A stretch of 64,000 bases of DNA from contig NZ_VLKO01000004.1 in the NCBI RefSeq assembly GCF_007830355.1, positions 186,001-250,000 of the forward strand, given 5' to 3'. The DNA is from Flavobacterium tiangeerense (lineage in GTDB: Bacteria; Bacteroidota; Bacteroidia; Flavobacteriales; Flavobacteriaceae). The translations under genes and the position numbers were made by a program. The notes under the pieces were generated by a model, which worked only from the letters and a program-made list of their open reading frames with translations, was not told where the DNA came from and ran no database searches. Of the stretch, positions 54,573-63,507 are shown one piece after another (within the stretch, counting starts at the first letter, position 1; each line of letters opens with the position of its first letter).

Positions 54573-55553
54573 TTATCCTCCAATAGTAATCATGCTTCGG
54601 TTGTCAATGGTTGCAGTATCAATGGTTTCGAAAGCGCCACTAAATTGTCCTCCCAATTCTTTGGCTTTTGCCAAAATAGTTTCTTGAATGAGCGGTAAAA
54701 TAGCTTCTCCATTTCGTAAAGGAGTTAACAAATCGGTTTCTGATTTACTAAAAAGACAGTTTTTTAATTTTCCATCTGCCGTAAGGCGCATTCTATTGCA
54801 GGTATCACAAAATGGTGCACTCATGGTACTAATCACCGCAAAAGATCCAACATGACTTGGAATCATAAACCGTTTTGAAGTATCATTTAGTTCAGCAACT
54901 ACTGGAATCGCATCATATTTTGTTGCAATTTCAGATAAAATTTCATGCATCGTAAAAACTTGGTTGCTGCTCCATTTATTACCACTAAAAGGCATGAATT
55001 CGATAAATCGAATTTCTATATTATTGTGTTTGGTAAGTGCAATAAAATCCAGAATCTCATTGTCATTAAAGTCTTTCATGACCACCACATTAATCTTTAC
55101 TCGAATGTTGTGGTGTAATAATAGCTCGATATTGCTACGAACACGATGGTACAAATCCCGACGTGTAATTTTTAGAAATTTATCTTGTTGTAAAGTGTCT
55201 AAACTGATGTTGATGGCTTTGATGTTTGCAGCCATTAGCTGAGGCAACATTTCATCTACACGAATTCCATTGGTGGTAATAGCTAATTCAACATCTAGTT
55301 TCCCCAATGCTTCAATAATTTTAGGCGCATCTTTTCGAACTAGTGGCTCTCCTCCAGTAAGACGGATTTTTTTTACTCCTTGTGCTACAAAAATCTTAGC
55401 AAGCTTTTCAATTTCATCTACCTGCATTAATTTGGATGCTGGTGCAAAAGCATATTCTTCCTCTGGCATGCAGTAAAAACAGCGTAAATTGCAATTATCA
55501 GTCAGCGATATTCGCAAATAATCGTGAACGCGACCATAGGTATCTTGAATCAT
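54573..55553 (-). CDS. moaA: GTP 3',8-cyclase MoaA
   Basis: A 326-residue radical-SAM enzyme at the usual length. It starts molybdopterin synthesis from GTP. The N-terminal cluster Cys residues are CNLRCFYC (21, 25, 28); the C-terminal cluster is CDTCNRMRLTADGKLKNC. KKIRLTGGEPLVRKD is the SAM-contact loop. The C-terminal Gly-Gly tail required for activity is present (MITIGG) and is encoded GGA GGA. It starts 3 bp after the xdhC stop. Confidence 0.96.
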   Translation of the reverse strand: MIQDTYGRVHDYLRISLTDNCNLRCFYCMPEEEYAFAPASKLMQVDEIEKLAKIFVAQGVKKIRLTGGEPLVRKDAPKIIEALGKLDVELAITTNGIRVDEMLPQLMAANIKAINISLDTLQQDKFLKITRRDLYHRVRSNIELLLHHNIRVKINVVVMKDFNDNEILDFIALTKHNNIEIRFIEFMPFSGNKWSSNQVFTMHEILSEIATKYDAIPVVAELNDTSKRFMIPSHVGSFAVISTMSAPFCDTCNRMRLTADGKLKNCLFSKSETDLLTPLRNGEAILPLIQETILAKAKELGGQFSGAFETIDTATIDNRSMITIGG

Positions 55554-55556
55554 ATT

Positions 55557-56681
55557 TTAGTAAACAACTGCTGTAGTTGCATGTATTTTTTCTTGTTTGT
55601 ATTTTAAAGAAGTACCTACATTTCGAGTCATTACTGCTTTAATTTCTGAAATTATAGACAAAGCAATTTCTTCTGATGTTTCGGCTCCAATATTTAATCC
55701 AACTGGTCCATAAAGGCGTGCCATTTGTTTATCTGATAAAACGATTCCTTCCTTTTCTAAATCGGATAGCATTCGATTAAGTTTTGTTTTTGGACCCAAA
55801 ATTCCAATGTATTCACAATCAGTAGTTAATAAACATTTTAGCACAGCCAAGTCGTAGTTGTAATTATGAGTCATCAAGACAAAAAATGTACTGTTGTCCA
55901 CTATTATTTGTTCAGAAATTTCCTCTGCTTTAGCAATGGTTACTCGTGTCGCTTTTGGAAATCTATTTGCTGTAGCATGAGTTGCTCGTCCATCAAAAAC
56001 ATTCGTTTCCCATCCTAAAACGGATGCTATTTCTACTACCGGTTTTACATCGTTTCCTGCACCACATAATACTAAAGCAACTGGCACAGGACAATATTCT
56101 ATCAATGCTTCGTATGGTTCCGAATCAATAGCTATTTTTTTAATAATAGACCTTTTTTGCTCTAAAATAGTTGCACTCTCCTTTGCCAAAAAAGTATATT
56201 TTTCGTCGACTGCAGTTACCTTTTCTTTTCTGTAAAACAATACGGTTCCCAATTGAATACTTTGTCTTTTGAGCGAGAAAATCGTAACAATAACGGCATC
56301 TTTACGCTCTTTTTCTAGTTGTTGCAGCAGTTGTATTGGGTTATTCTCTTTAGTCGAATCAATATATTCAAAAAGAATATGAACAATACCGTTACAACCC
56401 AATTGTACACCAAAATCAGCGTCATCTTCGTTGCTGGTATCATAAGTAATTAACTTATTTTGCTGCTGATGGATCGCCAACAAAGCTTTACGCAACGCAT
56501 CGCCTTCAAGGCAACCACCGCTTATGGCGCCAGTTAAGTCACCATCTTCAGTGACTAGCATTCGTGCTCCAGGTTGCCTATACGAAGAACCTTCGACTTT
56601 AACCACAGTTGCAAGAGCTGTTTTTTTTCCTAAGTTAGTAGCAACTTCATACGCCTTTAGAATATCTCTGATTTCTTTCAT
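55557..56681 (-). CDS. XdhC-type molybdenum cofactor insertion/maturation protein
   Basis: A 374-residue XdhC/CoxI-family protein from ATG at 56681 (MKEIRDILKAY); a 17-residue extension that overlaps the upstream gene region is unlikely. The N-terminal domain has ATVVKVEGSSYRQPGARMLVTEDG and GAISGGCLEGDALRKAL with the conserved Cys. The C-terminal Rossmann-like domain shows LVLCGAGNDVKPVVEIASVLGW and IGILGPKTKLNRML. XdhC holds the cofactor while it is sulfurated and delivers it to the Mo subunit, here the product of the gene directly upstream. The NifS-like protein encoded at the end of the module may donate the sulfur. Confidence 0.92.
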   Translation of the reverse strand: MKEIRDILKAYEVATNLGKKTALATVVKVEGSSYRQPGARMLVTEDGDLTGAISGGCLEGDALRKALLAIHQQQNKLITYDTSNEDDADFGVQLGCNGIVHILFEYIDSTKENNPIQLLQQLEKERKDAVIVTIFSLKRQSIQLGTVLFYRKEKVTAVDEKYTFLAKESATILEQKRSIIKKIAIDSEPYEALIEYCPVPVALVLCGAGNDVKPVVEIASVLGWETNVFDGRATHATANRFPKATRVTIAKAEEISEQIIVDNSTFFVLMTHNYNYDLAVLKCLLTTDCEYIGILGPKTKLNRMLSDLEKEGIVLSDKQMARLYGPVGLNIGAETSEEIALSIISEIKAVMTRNVGTSLKYKQEKIHATTAVVY

Positions 56682-56718
56682 TCGTAAATAATTCTGAAAA
56701 CTAATTTTATAATGATAC

Positions 56719-58884
56719 TTACGACACCTCATCCATGTTGAAAGGCAACTTTCTGATTCTTGTTCCTGTTAAATCAAAAATAGCATTGGTTAATGCTGGT
56801 GCAAATGGCGGTAACGCTGGCTCACCAACTCCTCCTGCATCGGCATCATTATCAATAATGTGCACTTCCATTTCTGGCATATCATAAATACGTGGCATGT
56901 TGTATTCGTAGAAATTCTTTTTATCAGCCATACCATCGGTAAAAGTCATTTCGTGAAAAGCTGCAGCACCCAATCCCATGATGATAGAACCTTCAATTTG
57001 AGCCTCTATAATATCTGGATTTACATACCAACCGCAATCCATAACAGCCCACACTTTATCTATTTTGATACCGCCAGTTCGTTTTTTAGAAACTTTTACA
57101 ATTTGCCCGACTGTACTGTCAAAACATTCTGTAATCGCAACGCCGTACCCTTCATTTTTCTTTCTTGATTTCCAACCCGAAACTTCTTCCATCTTATCGA
57201 TCAAAATTTGAACGCGCGGTTCCTTTAAATATTTTCTTCTAAAATCAAGTGGATCAGCTTTGGCTTCATGTGCCATCTCGTCCATAAAGCTTTCATAAGC
57301 AAATCCATTAGTTGACGCATATACAGAACGCCACCAAAGTACAGGAATTGGTGTTTCAAAAGGAATATCTGAAAAACTTATGTTTTTAATCGACTCAAAA
57401 TAAGGCGCTAAAAACCCTTCGGTAGTACTTCCATTTGGTTTTCCTCGTTTGTCTGACATCCAATGATCTATATTTTGACCTGCCATCCTGAATTTTAATG
57501 CAGCAATTTCTCCATTCTCAATAACACCTTCGCCTCTATAGGAAACTCCGGGACGGAATGGTCCTTGGGTTGCATCATCCTCGCGCGACCAAACAATTTG
57601 AACTGGTTTTTTAATCTCTTTTGAAATAACCACCGCTTCGTGACAATAATCAGTAAAAGCTTTTCTTCCGAAACCACCACCTAAAAAAGTCATGTTAACA
57701 ATAACCGACTCTGCTGGCAGAGAAAACGTTTTACTGATATGTTGTTGCATCCAATCTGGCGCTTGTAATGGACCCCAAATTTCAATTTTAGTATCTTGAT
57801 AATGCGCAATGCAATTAACAGGTTCCATGGCATAATGCGATTGGTACGGTGTTTCGTAAACTACATCCAATTTTTTTGTGGCTGCAGCAATAATTTTGCT
57901 TGGATCTCCTTCTTTTTTTACAATAAGTCCTTCCTCTTTTTGAAGTAAATCCAACTTTCGTTTTGCTATTTCAGGTGAACTTAAATGTTCAAAACCGCTA
58001 TCATCCCAAACGACTTTTAACGCTTTTTTACCTTGTAAGGCTGCCCAACTATTGTCTGCAACTACTGCTACGCCATCGCGAAGCGTACTATGCACTTGCA
58101 TTTGTATCTTGAATACTTTTTTTACACCAGGAATTTTTAAGGTTTCAGCAGCATCAAAACTTACTAATTTTCCTCTCAATCTTGGATTGCGTTCTACTGC
58201 TGCAAAAAGCATCCCATCAATTCTTTTATCGAGACCAAAGATGGCCTTTCCATTTGTTTTTAAAGGAGTATCAATACGACGAATGCCTTTGCCAATCAAT
58301 TTATAATCGGCACGTTTTTTTAATTTTACATCAGTTGGAGTTGGCAATTTGGATGCCTTTTCAGCCAATTGTCCGTAATGCAAACTTTTGCCTGATGGTT
58401 TATGAATAATAGCACCTGATTGTGCAAAACATTCATTTGCAGGAACTGCCCAAATACCAGCTGCTGCAGTAATTAACATTTCTCTAGCTGTAGCGCTAAG
58501 CTTTAATAAATTCTTGTAAGAACCTCGTATAGTAGAACTTCCGCCTGTAATTTGACCTCCGTATTTTTTACTTCCTTGTGCAAAAATAACGTTGATGTCT
58601 TTCAAATCTACTTCAAGTTCTTCGGCGATAATTTGAGGTACAGAGTGAAAAGAACCTTGTCCCATTTCGGCACGGTGATCTACTAGTGTTACTTTTCCGC
58701 TTTCCTCAATAATAATCCAAGCATTCATTTCTATTTTACTGGCTGCTGGTAAATCGGGATTTATAACATTTGCGGAAGCATCATCACTGTAAAAAACACC
58801 CAGATAAAAAGCGGTTCCTCCTATTCCTGCTAGTTTAAGGAAACTTCTACGTGACGTGTTTGGAATTGTATTTGAATCTGACAT
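56719..58884 (-). CDS. Molybdenum hydroxylase, Mo-binding subunit with Tat signal (isoquinoline 1-oxidoreductase beta-like)
   Basis: A 721-residue Mo-binding subunit of the xanthine dehydrogenase superfamily, close to IorB-type proteins. The N-terminus has a Tat signal with SRRSFLKLAGIGG at about residues 11-23. Cofactor-contact motifs are VDHRAEMGQGSFHSVPQI, TGGSSTIRG, and TFLGGGFGRKAFTDY. The catalytic Glu lies in GGVGEPALPPFAPALTNA near the C-terminus. It has no FAD partner in the operon; the small Fe-S subunit and a cytochrome c are encoded upstream. So it probably hydroxylates an aldehyde or N-heterocycle in the periplasm and passes electrons to the cytochrome. The substrate is unknown. 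Confidence 0.93.
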   Translation of the reverse strand: MSDSNTIPNTSRRSFLKLAGIGGTAFYLGVFYSDDASANVINPDLPAASKIEMNAWIIIEESGKVTLVDHRAEMGQGSFHSVPQIIAEELEVDLKDINVIFAQGSKKYGGQITGGSSTIRGSYKNLLKLSATAREMLITAAAGIWAVPANECFAQSGAIIHKPSGKSLHYGQLAEKASKLPTPTDVKLKKRADYKLIGKGIRRIDTPLKTNGKAIFGLDKRIDGMLFAAVERNPRLRGKLVSFDAAETLKIPGVKKVFKIQMQVHSTLRDGVAVVADNSWAALQGKKALKVVWDDSGFEHLSSPEIAKRKLDLLQKEEGLIVKKEGDPSKIIAAATKKLDVVYETPYQSHYAMEPVNCIAHYQDTKIEIWGPLQAPDWMQQHISKTFSLPAESVIVNMTFLGGGFGRKAFTDYCHEAVVISKEIKKPVQIVWSREDDATQGPFRPGVSYRGEGVIENGEIAALKFRMAGQNIDHWMSDKRGKPNGSTTEGFLAPYFESIKNISFSDIPFETPIPVLWWRSVYASTNGFAYESFMDEMAHEAKADPLDFRRKYLKEPRVQILIDKMEEVSGWKSRKKNEGYGVAITECFDSTVGQIVKVSKKRTGGIKIDKVWAVMDCGWYVNPDIIEAQIEGSIIMGLGAAAFHEMTFTDGMADKKNFYEYNMPRIYDMPEMEVHIIDNDADAGGVGEPALPPFAPALTNAIFDLTGTRIRKLPFNMDEVS

Positions 58885-58912
58885 CGTTTTTCTGTATTAG
58901 GTATAACTATCA

Positions 58913-59572
58913 TTATTTTTTAGCTGGAGCATAAGCGCCATTTTCAAGCCAAGTGGTCCAAGCTTTCTTAAATTCGCTATGACTCATTGGTGGCAATGAA
59001 TTTCCTTGGGCAGGTTTCCAACCCGATAAAACCAATCCGTCATCAGCATGTTCAAGCAGTTTTTTCATATCCTTATTTCCATTCTGCTTTGTATCGATCA
59101 GTTGTTTGGCCAAATCATGAGCTGATCTTCCTTCAAAAACCATTTTCATATTAGCAGGTGGTAAATGCCAGTTTTCAGCTCCAGGAGGTGCATGCTCACC
59201 TTTTGTGTTTTCTGATTGATGGCAATTAGCACATTTCATAGCGTATAACCCTTTGCCATCTTCACCACGTTTTGGAAACATTTTGTGCACGTGGCTGTCA
59301 TCGCCTTGCAACGGAATATCGCCAATGGGATGGCAATTGACACATCTTGGACTCATTAAAACAGCATAAACTTTTTCGAATGCTTTGACCGATGCGATGC
59401 TGTCTTTCTTTACTGTTGATTTTGGAATTGCTGTATACGTGTTTTGTGCATTGTATCGGGAATTAATTCCGAATGCTGTTACTGAAATTATAACCGAAAG
59501 CACTAGTAATACTGCTATCTTCTTATTTTTTTTGCTGGGGCTGATATAATGGGATGGCCTATTGTTATTCAT
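58913..59572 (-). CDS. Di-haem cytochrome c associated with the molybdenum hydroxylase
   Basis: A 219-residue protein with an N-terminal hydrophobic segment (about 18-36), probably a signal anchor, and two haem motifs, CVNCHPIGD (about 77-81) and CANCHQSEN (about 114-118). Other marks are HAPPGAENWHLPPANMKMVFEGRSAHDLAKQLID. Homologues of this build are encoded with isoquinoline-1-oxidoreductase-like subunits and are annotated as their third subunit. It would accept electrons from the 2Fe-2S subunit in place of a flavin subunit. It lies 42 bp after the small-subunit gene and 28 bp before the Mo-subunit gene. Confidence 0.9.
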   Translation of the reverse strand: MNNNRPSHYISPSKKNKKIAVLLVLSVIISVTAFGINSRYNAQNTYTAIPKSTVKKDSIASVKAFEKVYAVLMSPRCVNCHPIGDIPLQGDDSHVHKMFPKRGEDGKGLYAMKCANCHQSENTKGEHAPPGAENWHLPPANMKMVFEGRSAHDLAKQLIDTKQNGNKDMKKLLEHADDGLVLSGWKPAQGNSLPPMSHSEFKKAWTTWLENGAYAPAKK

Positions 59573-59614
59573 ACGATATTATTGATAAGTTATCTCTATT
59601 TTACTCTAATAATG

Positions 59615-60088
59615 CTACGATTTATTTTCGGCTTTTCGTTGCATATCAGCGGCAATATGAATTGCTTTTCTAACTCTAGGATAGGTTCCACAACGGCAAA
59701 TGTTTCCAGCCATGGCGTTGTCTATGTCTTCATCAGTAGGATTTTTGTTTTCTCGGAGCAGCACTGCAGCCGACATAATTTGTCCGGAATGACAATACCC
59801 ACATTGCGGTACATCAATTTCCTGCCAAGCTTTTTGTAATGGATGATCGTTATTTAAGGAAAGTCCTTCGATGGTCGTGATTTTTTTACCTTCGGCACGA
59901 CTCACTTTGGTTACGCAAGAACGCACAGCTTCGCCATCCAAATGGACAACGCATGCACCACATTGCGCTACACCACAACCGTACTTTGTACCAGTTAAAT
60001 TAAGAATATCACGCAATGCCCAAAGTAGTGGCATGTCATTACTAATATCACAATCATGTGATTTACTATTTACATTTAATTTAACCAT
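59615..60088 (-). CDS. 2Fe-2S subunit of the molybdenum hydroxylase (IorA-like)
   Basis: A 157-residue small subunit with two 2Fe-2S clusters. The plant-ferredoxin-type cluster uses Cys 38, 43, 46 and 58 ([22 protein letters not shown]); the second uses Cys 96, 99, 131 and 133 (QCGYCHSGQ and [13 protein letters not shown]). It carries electrons from the Mo site to the cytochrome. It has no signal of its own and would be carried through the Tat channel bound to the Tat-tagged Mo subunit. It is the first gene of the operon, and a TAAATTTG box lies 25 bases upstream. Confidence 0.95.
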   Translation of the reverse strand: MVKLNVNSKSHDCDISNDMPLLWALRDILNLTGTKYGCGVAQCGACVVHLDGEAVRSCVTKVSRAEGKKITTIEGLSLNNDHPLQKAWQEIDVPQCGYCHSGQIMSAAVLLRENKNPTDEDIDNAMAGNICRCGTYPRVRKAIHIAADMQRKAENKS

Positions 60089-60112
60089 TTTTAAATTAAT
60101 TTATTGATTACT

Positions 60113-60120
60113 CAAATTTA
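60113..60120 (-). promoter_or_regulatory. Candidate -7 element of the molybdenum-enzyme operon
   Basis: The minus strand reads TAAATTTG, an exact TAnnTTTG match 24 bases before the 2Fe-2S subunit start. No TTG at the ideal distance was found. Confidence 0.5.
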
Positions 60121-60828
60121 AGTATAATTACCATTCGATGTAATTAAGAAACCAAAATTAACAAAATCGAACAAACTTAAATTAAATATTTCAATCTAAT
60201 AGTTAAGAATATCAAACCTAAATTCGAAAAATAGAAAATGAAATTTTGTCTATATTCTTAGAATAAACGAGTAATAAATTATAAAATCAGATAAATAAAT
60301 AATTTGAAGCAAAGATGAAAGCATAATAAATCAAACTAATTATTCCCATCGCAGTACTTAAAAAAGATAATTCAACATTAGACTAAAAGATCATGTTTGA
60401 AAAAATAGTAACTATAAATCGTTAGCAAAAAACACCAGTCTGTCTTATCTATATTATTGTTTACTACATTTTACTGAGAATAATTATTAAACGATTGTAC
60501 TTGCTACATTTTATAGTATTCAAAAACTAATTGTTTGAATCAAAATTAGTTTAATAAAACGTTGTCTATACTTCTTCGAGAAACTTCAAAAAATTATAAA
60601 TTTTTTAAAACGTGCGAATCTTGCAAGTCATAGCGTTTATTGTGTAATACTTTAATCGCTAAAAGAGCGCAACTTTACAGTATTCTATTACAGCTTACAA
60701 ATCTCTTTGACGCTGAATTGTAAAAACTTCCATAAGAGTTTATCTCTAGCAGAACATTAAGGCTACAAATCATACTCTTTTCAAAAAAAAAGGAAAACAA
60801 AATAAACAATTTTTAAATACATTATAAA
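60121..60828. other. AT-rich 0.7-kb non-coding gap between the Mo operon and the aldehyde dehydrogenase gene
   Basis: No credible gene or recognisable remnant was found on either strand. Short imperfect inverted repeats occur between 60629 and 60700, for example TAGCG with CGCTA and TGTAATACT with AGTATTCTATTACA. They lie upstream of the plus-strand aldehyde dehydrogenase and could be regulatory. No TAnnTTTG box was found near that gene. Confidence 0.4.
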
Positions 60829-62211
60829 ATGGCAATTCAAACCGTGAACCCGTTCAACAATCAAGTAGTACGAACCTTTGATGAAATGACAGATACAACT
60901 GTAGACATGTTAATTGAACAAGCAACAAAAACATTCCACGATTGGAAAAAAACAAACTACGAACAACGCGCCGTGATATTGCGAAGAGTTGCTTCGTTGA
61001 TGCGTGAAAAAAAAGACTATTTAGCCAAAATTATTACCTTAGAAATGGGTAAACTAATCGCTGAAGCCGAGGGAGAAATAGCATTGAGTGCTGATATATT
61101 TGATTATTATGCAACACATGCTGCTACATTTTTAGCTGACAAACCGTTACAACCTACTTTAGGATCAGCATACGTTCGCTCAAGTCCCATAGGAACAATT
61201 CTTGGAGTTGAACCATGGAACTTTCCGTTTTATCAAGTGGCAAGATTTGCTGCTCCTAATATTATGGTAGGCAATACAGTCCTTGTGAAGCATGCATCAA
61301 TGGTTCCGCAATGTGCAGTAGCTATCGAAGATTTGTTTAATGAAGCTGGCGCTCCAGCGGGATTGTATACAACCTTATACATTTCTGGAGAACGTACCTC
61401 ACTACTCGTAGCTGACACAAGAATTAAAGGTGTAGCATTGACGGGAAGTGAAGCTGCTGGCTCCCATATAGCAGCTCAAGCTGGAAAATATTTAAAAAAA
61501 TCAGTATTAGAATTAGGGGGAAATGATGCCTTTATTATTCTTGAAGATGCTGATATTGATGAAACCGTAGCATGGGCAATGGTGGGTAGAATAAACAATA
61601 ATGGTCAATGTTGTGTGGCTTCAAAACGTTTTATTGCAGTAGAAGAAATCGCTGATACATTTATTGAAAAGTTCAAAGAAAAACTTGAACAATTAATTAT
61701 TGGAGATCCAATGGATCCAGCCACTCAACTAGGTCCTATGAGTAGCGAAGAAGCTGCTGTTCATATTATTGACCAAATTAGAAGATCAGTAGATGCTGGT
61801 GCCACAATCCTTTTAGGAGGAACACGAGCTGATAGACCAGGAGCTTTTGTAGCACCTACCATTTTAACGGATTTAACACCGGAAATACCAGCTTATTATG
61901 AGGAAATATTTGGCCCTGTTGCTTCCTTTTTTAGAGTAAAAAATGAAGACGAAGCAATTGCATTAGCAAATGACTCTCATTATGGTTTGGGTTGCTCCAT
62001 TTTTACCAAAGATATAGTACGCGCCGAACATATTGCTGATCAAATTGATGCAGGAATGGTTTTTATCAATCACCCAACTTGGACTCAAGCTGATTTGCCA
62101 TTTGGTGGTACCAAAAATTCCGGTTATGGAAGAGAATTATCAGAGTTTGGTATTCATGAATTTGTGAACAAAAAACTAATCCGAATCAGTTCAATTTCAG
62201 ATCCTTTTTAG
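60829..62211 (+). CDS. NAD(P)-dependent aldehyde dehydrogenase (succinate-semialdehyde dehydrogenase-like)
   Basis: A 460-residue cytoplasmic aldehyde dehydrogenase resembling the short succinate-semialdehyde dehydrogenase group. EPWNFPFYQVAR is the cofactor-pocket motif. The general base Glu is at about 228 in VLELGGNDAF, and the nucleophile Cys is at about 262 in NNGQCCVASKRF. The end PFGGTKNSGYGRELSEFGIHEFVNKKLI is typical of the family. It oxidises an aldehyde to the acid and could handle the same or a related compound as the molybdenum hydroxylase. The actual substrate is unknown. It is divergent from the Mo operon across a 740-bp gap. Confidence 0.93.
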   Translation: MAIQTVNPFNNQVVRTFDEMTDTTVDMLIEQATKTFHDWKKTNYEQRAVILRRVASLMREKKDYLAKIITLEMGKLIAEAEGEIALSADIFDYYATHAATFLADKPLQPTLGSAYVRSSPIGTILGVEPWNFPFYQVARFAAPNIMVGNTVLVKHASMVPQCAVAIEDLFNEAGAPAGLYTTLYISGERTSLLVADTRIKGVALTGSEAAGSHIAAQAGKYLKKSVLELGGNDAFIILEDADIDETVAWAMVGRINNNGQCCVASKRFIAVEEIADTFIEKFKEKLEQLIIGDPMDPATQLGPMSSEEAAVHIIDQIRRSVDAGATILLGGTRADRPGAFVAPTILTDLTPEIPAYYEEIFGPVASFFRVKNEDEAIALANDSHYGLGCSIFTKDIVRAEHIADQIDAGMVFINHPTWTQADLPFGGTKNSGYGRELSEFGIHEFVNKKLIRISSISDPF

Positions 62212-62234
62212 AGATTGTAAATATTAAATGTAGT

Positions 62235-62374
62235 TAGATAACTTCTTTTCTAGTTTGCCAGATTGGCGCAACGGCATCAAGAACATAGGGGTTTTCCAAT
62301 CTTCCGCCTATGACCAACGAATAGGTACACGAGCTTGATACCCGTTAATTAGATTGCAACAAGACTGTTATCTA
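62235..62374. repeat. Short inverted repeat pair (TAGATAAC / GTTATCTA)
   Basis: TAGATAAC at 62235-62242 is the exact reverse complement of GTTATCTA at 62367-62374. The 140-bp interval has no intact frame. It might be a small non-autonomous element or chance in AT-rich sequence. Confidence 0.25.
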
Positions 62375-62471
62375 GCTTCATTTTTTTATAAATAAACTAC
62401 AAGTCATTTAATACAATATTGATTTTTTAAGGTGCTATTTCTCTCGATATTCTTTTACTTAAAAACACAAA

Positions 62472-63300
62472 ATGAAAACATATCAATTATTTTCTCCAAA
62501 AAAAATAGGCTTTATAGCTGTCAAAAAAGTATTATTATGGCAACAATGACGGGCTTTAGACCAAAAGGAAACATTCCGAATGAAACCATGGCTACTTATT
62601 ATGACAGAGGATACGTCACCTTCTCCAAATGGATTGGGTTATTCTAGAATTCTTAGACTATTTAATACCCATCACGTAAAAGGATAAAAAAACAACCTAC
62701 AAAATACATCAATATGATGGAAAAATACTCGTGTAGTTGATGCGTTCCGGGATAATTAGTCACCATTTGAATATGGATGCTAATGCTCAAATTCTAGCCC
62801 CATCGAAAGTGAAAATAGCTGAATAACTGTGTACATAATAACATAGTCTGAAAGACTACGTAGTTTAAAATAAAATGACCCTGCAAAATATCATTCATGC
62901 AAAAACAGAATTTGTAGCCGCAGTAGAAGATTCCGTATTACCTGTTTTAATGATGAAGAATTACATGCTGCCAACGGTAATTTGTTAGAAAAGTTTCTAT
63001 CACCTATTTGTAATATACGCACAGACGAATTTGGAGGTAGCATAGAGAATCGGTGCAAATTTGTTCTGGAAACAGTAGCTGAGGTTGCAAAAGCAAGTGG
63101 TAAAGATAAAACCGGTTTTCGTTTGACGCCTTATGGGGTAGCTGGCGATACACCAAACTATCCTGAAATTGAGGCAACATACGATTACTTGTCTACCGAG
63201 ATCAATAAGCTTGATATTGTTTACATTCACCTGTCTGATCACAGCGCAATTGGTGCTCCAACATATCTGATATCATTATTGATCAATTGGGTCCTATAGT
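62472..63300 (+). pseudogene. Old Yellow Enzyme family (NemA-like alkene reductase) pseudogene
   Basis: Pieces of one flavin oxidoreductase can be read in order across three frames. They are QLFSPKKIGFIAVK (start, ATG at 62472), IIMATMTGFRPKGNIPNETMATYY, TSPSPNGLGYSRI, GKILV followed by a stop and then ISHHLNMDANAQILAPSKVK, ELHAANGNLLEKFLSP, and TDEFGGSIENRCKFVLETV through VYIHLSDHSAIGAP. These match NemA/OYE enzymes in the same order, including the ENR region that binds FMN. Several frameshifts, stop codons and the missing C-terminus show that it is decayed. Intact relatives reduce activated C=C bonds of unsaturated aldehydes and ketones, in line with the detoxification theme of the island. 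Confidence 0.82.
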
Positions 63301-63409
63301 AGTCCCGTTATATTGCTTCTACAAAGCAAGCGTAAAATCTTCGTCAAAGCTCGCTATTTTATATTTGGTTAAGAAATGAAAAATAAACAATTTAATTTTT
63401 TTAACTTTG
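63301..63409. other. Non-coding right-end segment of the island
   Basis: This stretch after the OYE pseudogene shows no gene on either strand. It leads into the GTGAACA pair and attR. Codon-like remnants of the OYE C-terminus could not be traced. Confidence 0.4.
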
Positions 63410-63427
63410 GTGAACAAATAGTGAACA
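63410..63427 (+). repeat. Paired GTGAACA repeats near attR (candidate integrase arm sites)
   Basis: GTGAACAAATAGTGAACA has two GTGAACA copies 11 bp apart, differing by one base from the 18-mer at 36893-36910 near attL and in the same orientation. It lies 80 bp before the attR core. The region up to attR also contains AAAATGT and ACATTTT inverted repeats (from 63449 to 63490). Confidence 0.65.
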
Positions 63428-63507
63428 ATAACTCAATAAACAAATTTTTAAAATGTTTGTAAGCTAATTAAAATCAATCGTTTACATTTTAAAAAAATAA
63501 CAATAGA

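Larger units (their letters stand above)
36841..63507. mobile_element. 26.7-kb tRNA-Ser-integrated genomic island (redox and molybdenum-cofactor cargo)
   Basis: The element lies between two copies of the 19-bp tRNA-Ser end. A tyrosine integrase is encoded 132 bp inside the left end, and paired GTGAACA repeats lie inside both ends. It carries restriction-enzyme and recombinase remnants, a plus-strand redox cassette, a 12-gene minus-strand molybdenum-enzyme and cofactor operon, an aldehyde dehydrogenase and a decayed flavin oxidoreductase. No relaxase, type IV secretion, replication or phage structural genes were seen, so it is best described as an integrative island without its own transfer machinery. 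An excisionase gene was not found. Confidence 0.85.

Noticed and set aside
60121..60828. Possible decayed gene in the 0.7-kb gap before the aldehyde dehydrogenase
   Set aside because: Translations of both strands gave no recognisable family segment, only AT-rich sequence with frequent stops.
62212..62440. A coding remnant on the minus strand between the aldehyde dehydrogenase and the OYE pseudogene
   Set aside because: Short readable stretches exist, but I could not tie them to any family, so no gene is called.
36841..63507. Prophage or integrative conjugative element
   Set aside because: No capsid, tail, relaxase, mobilisation or secretion genes are present, so only the term integrative island is justified.
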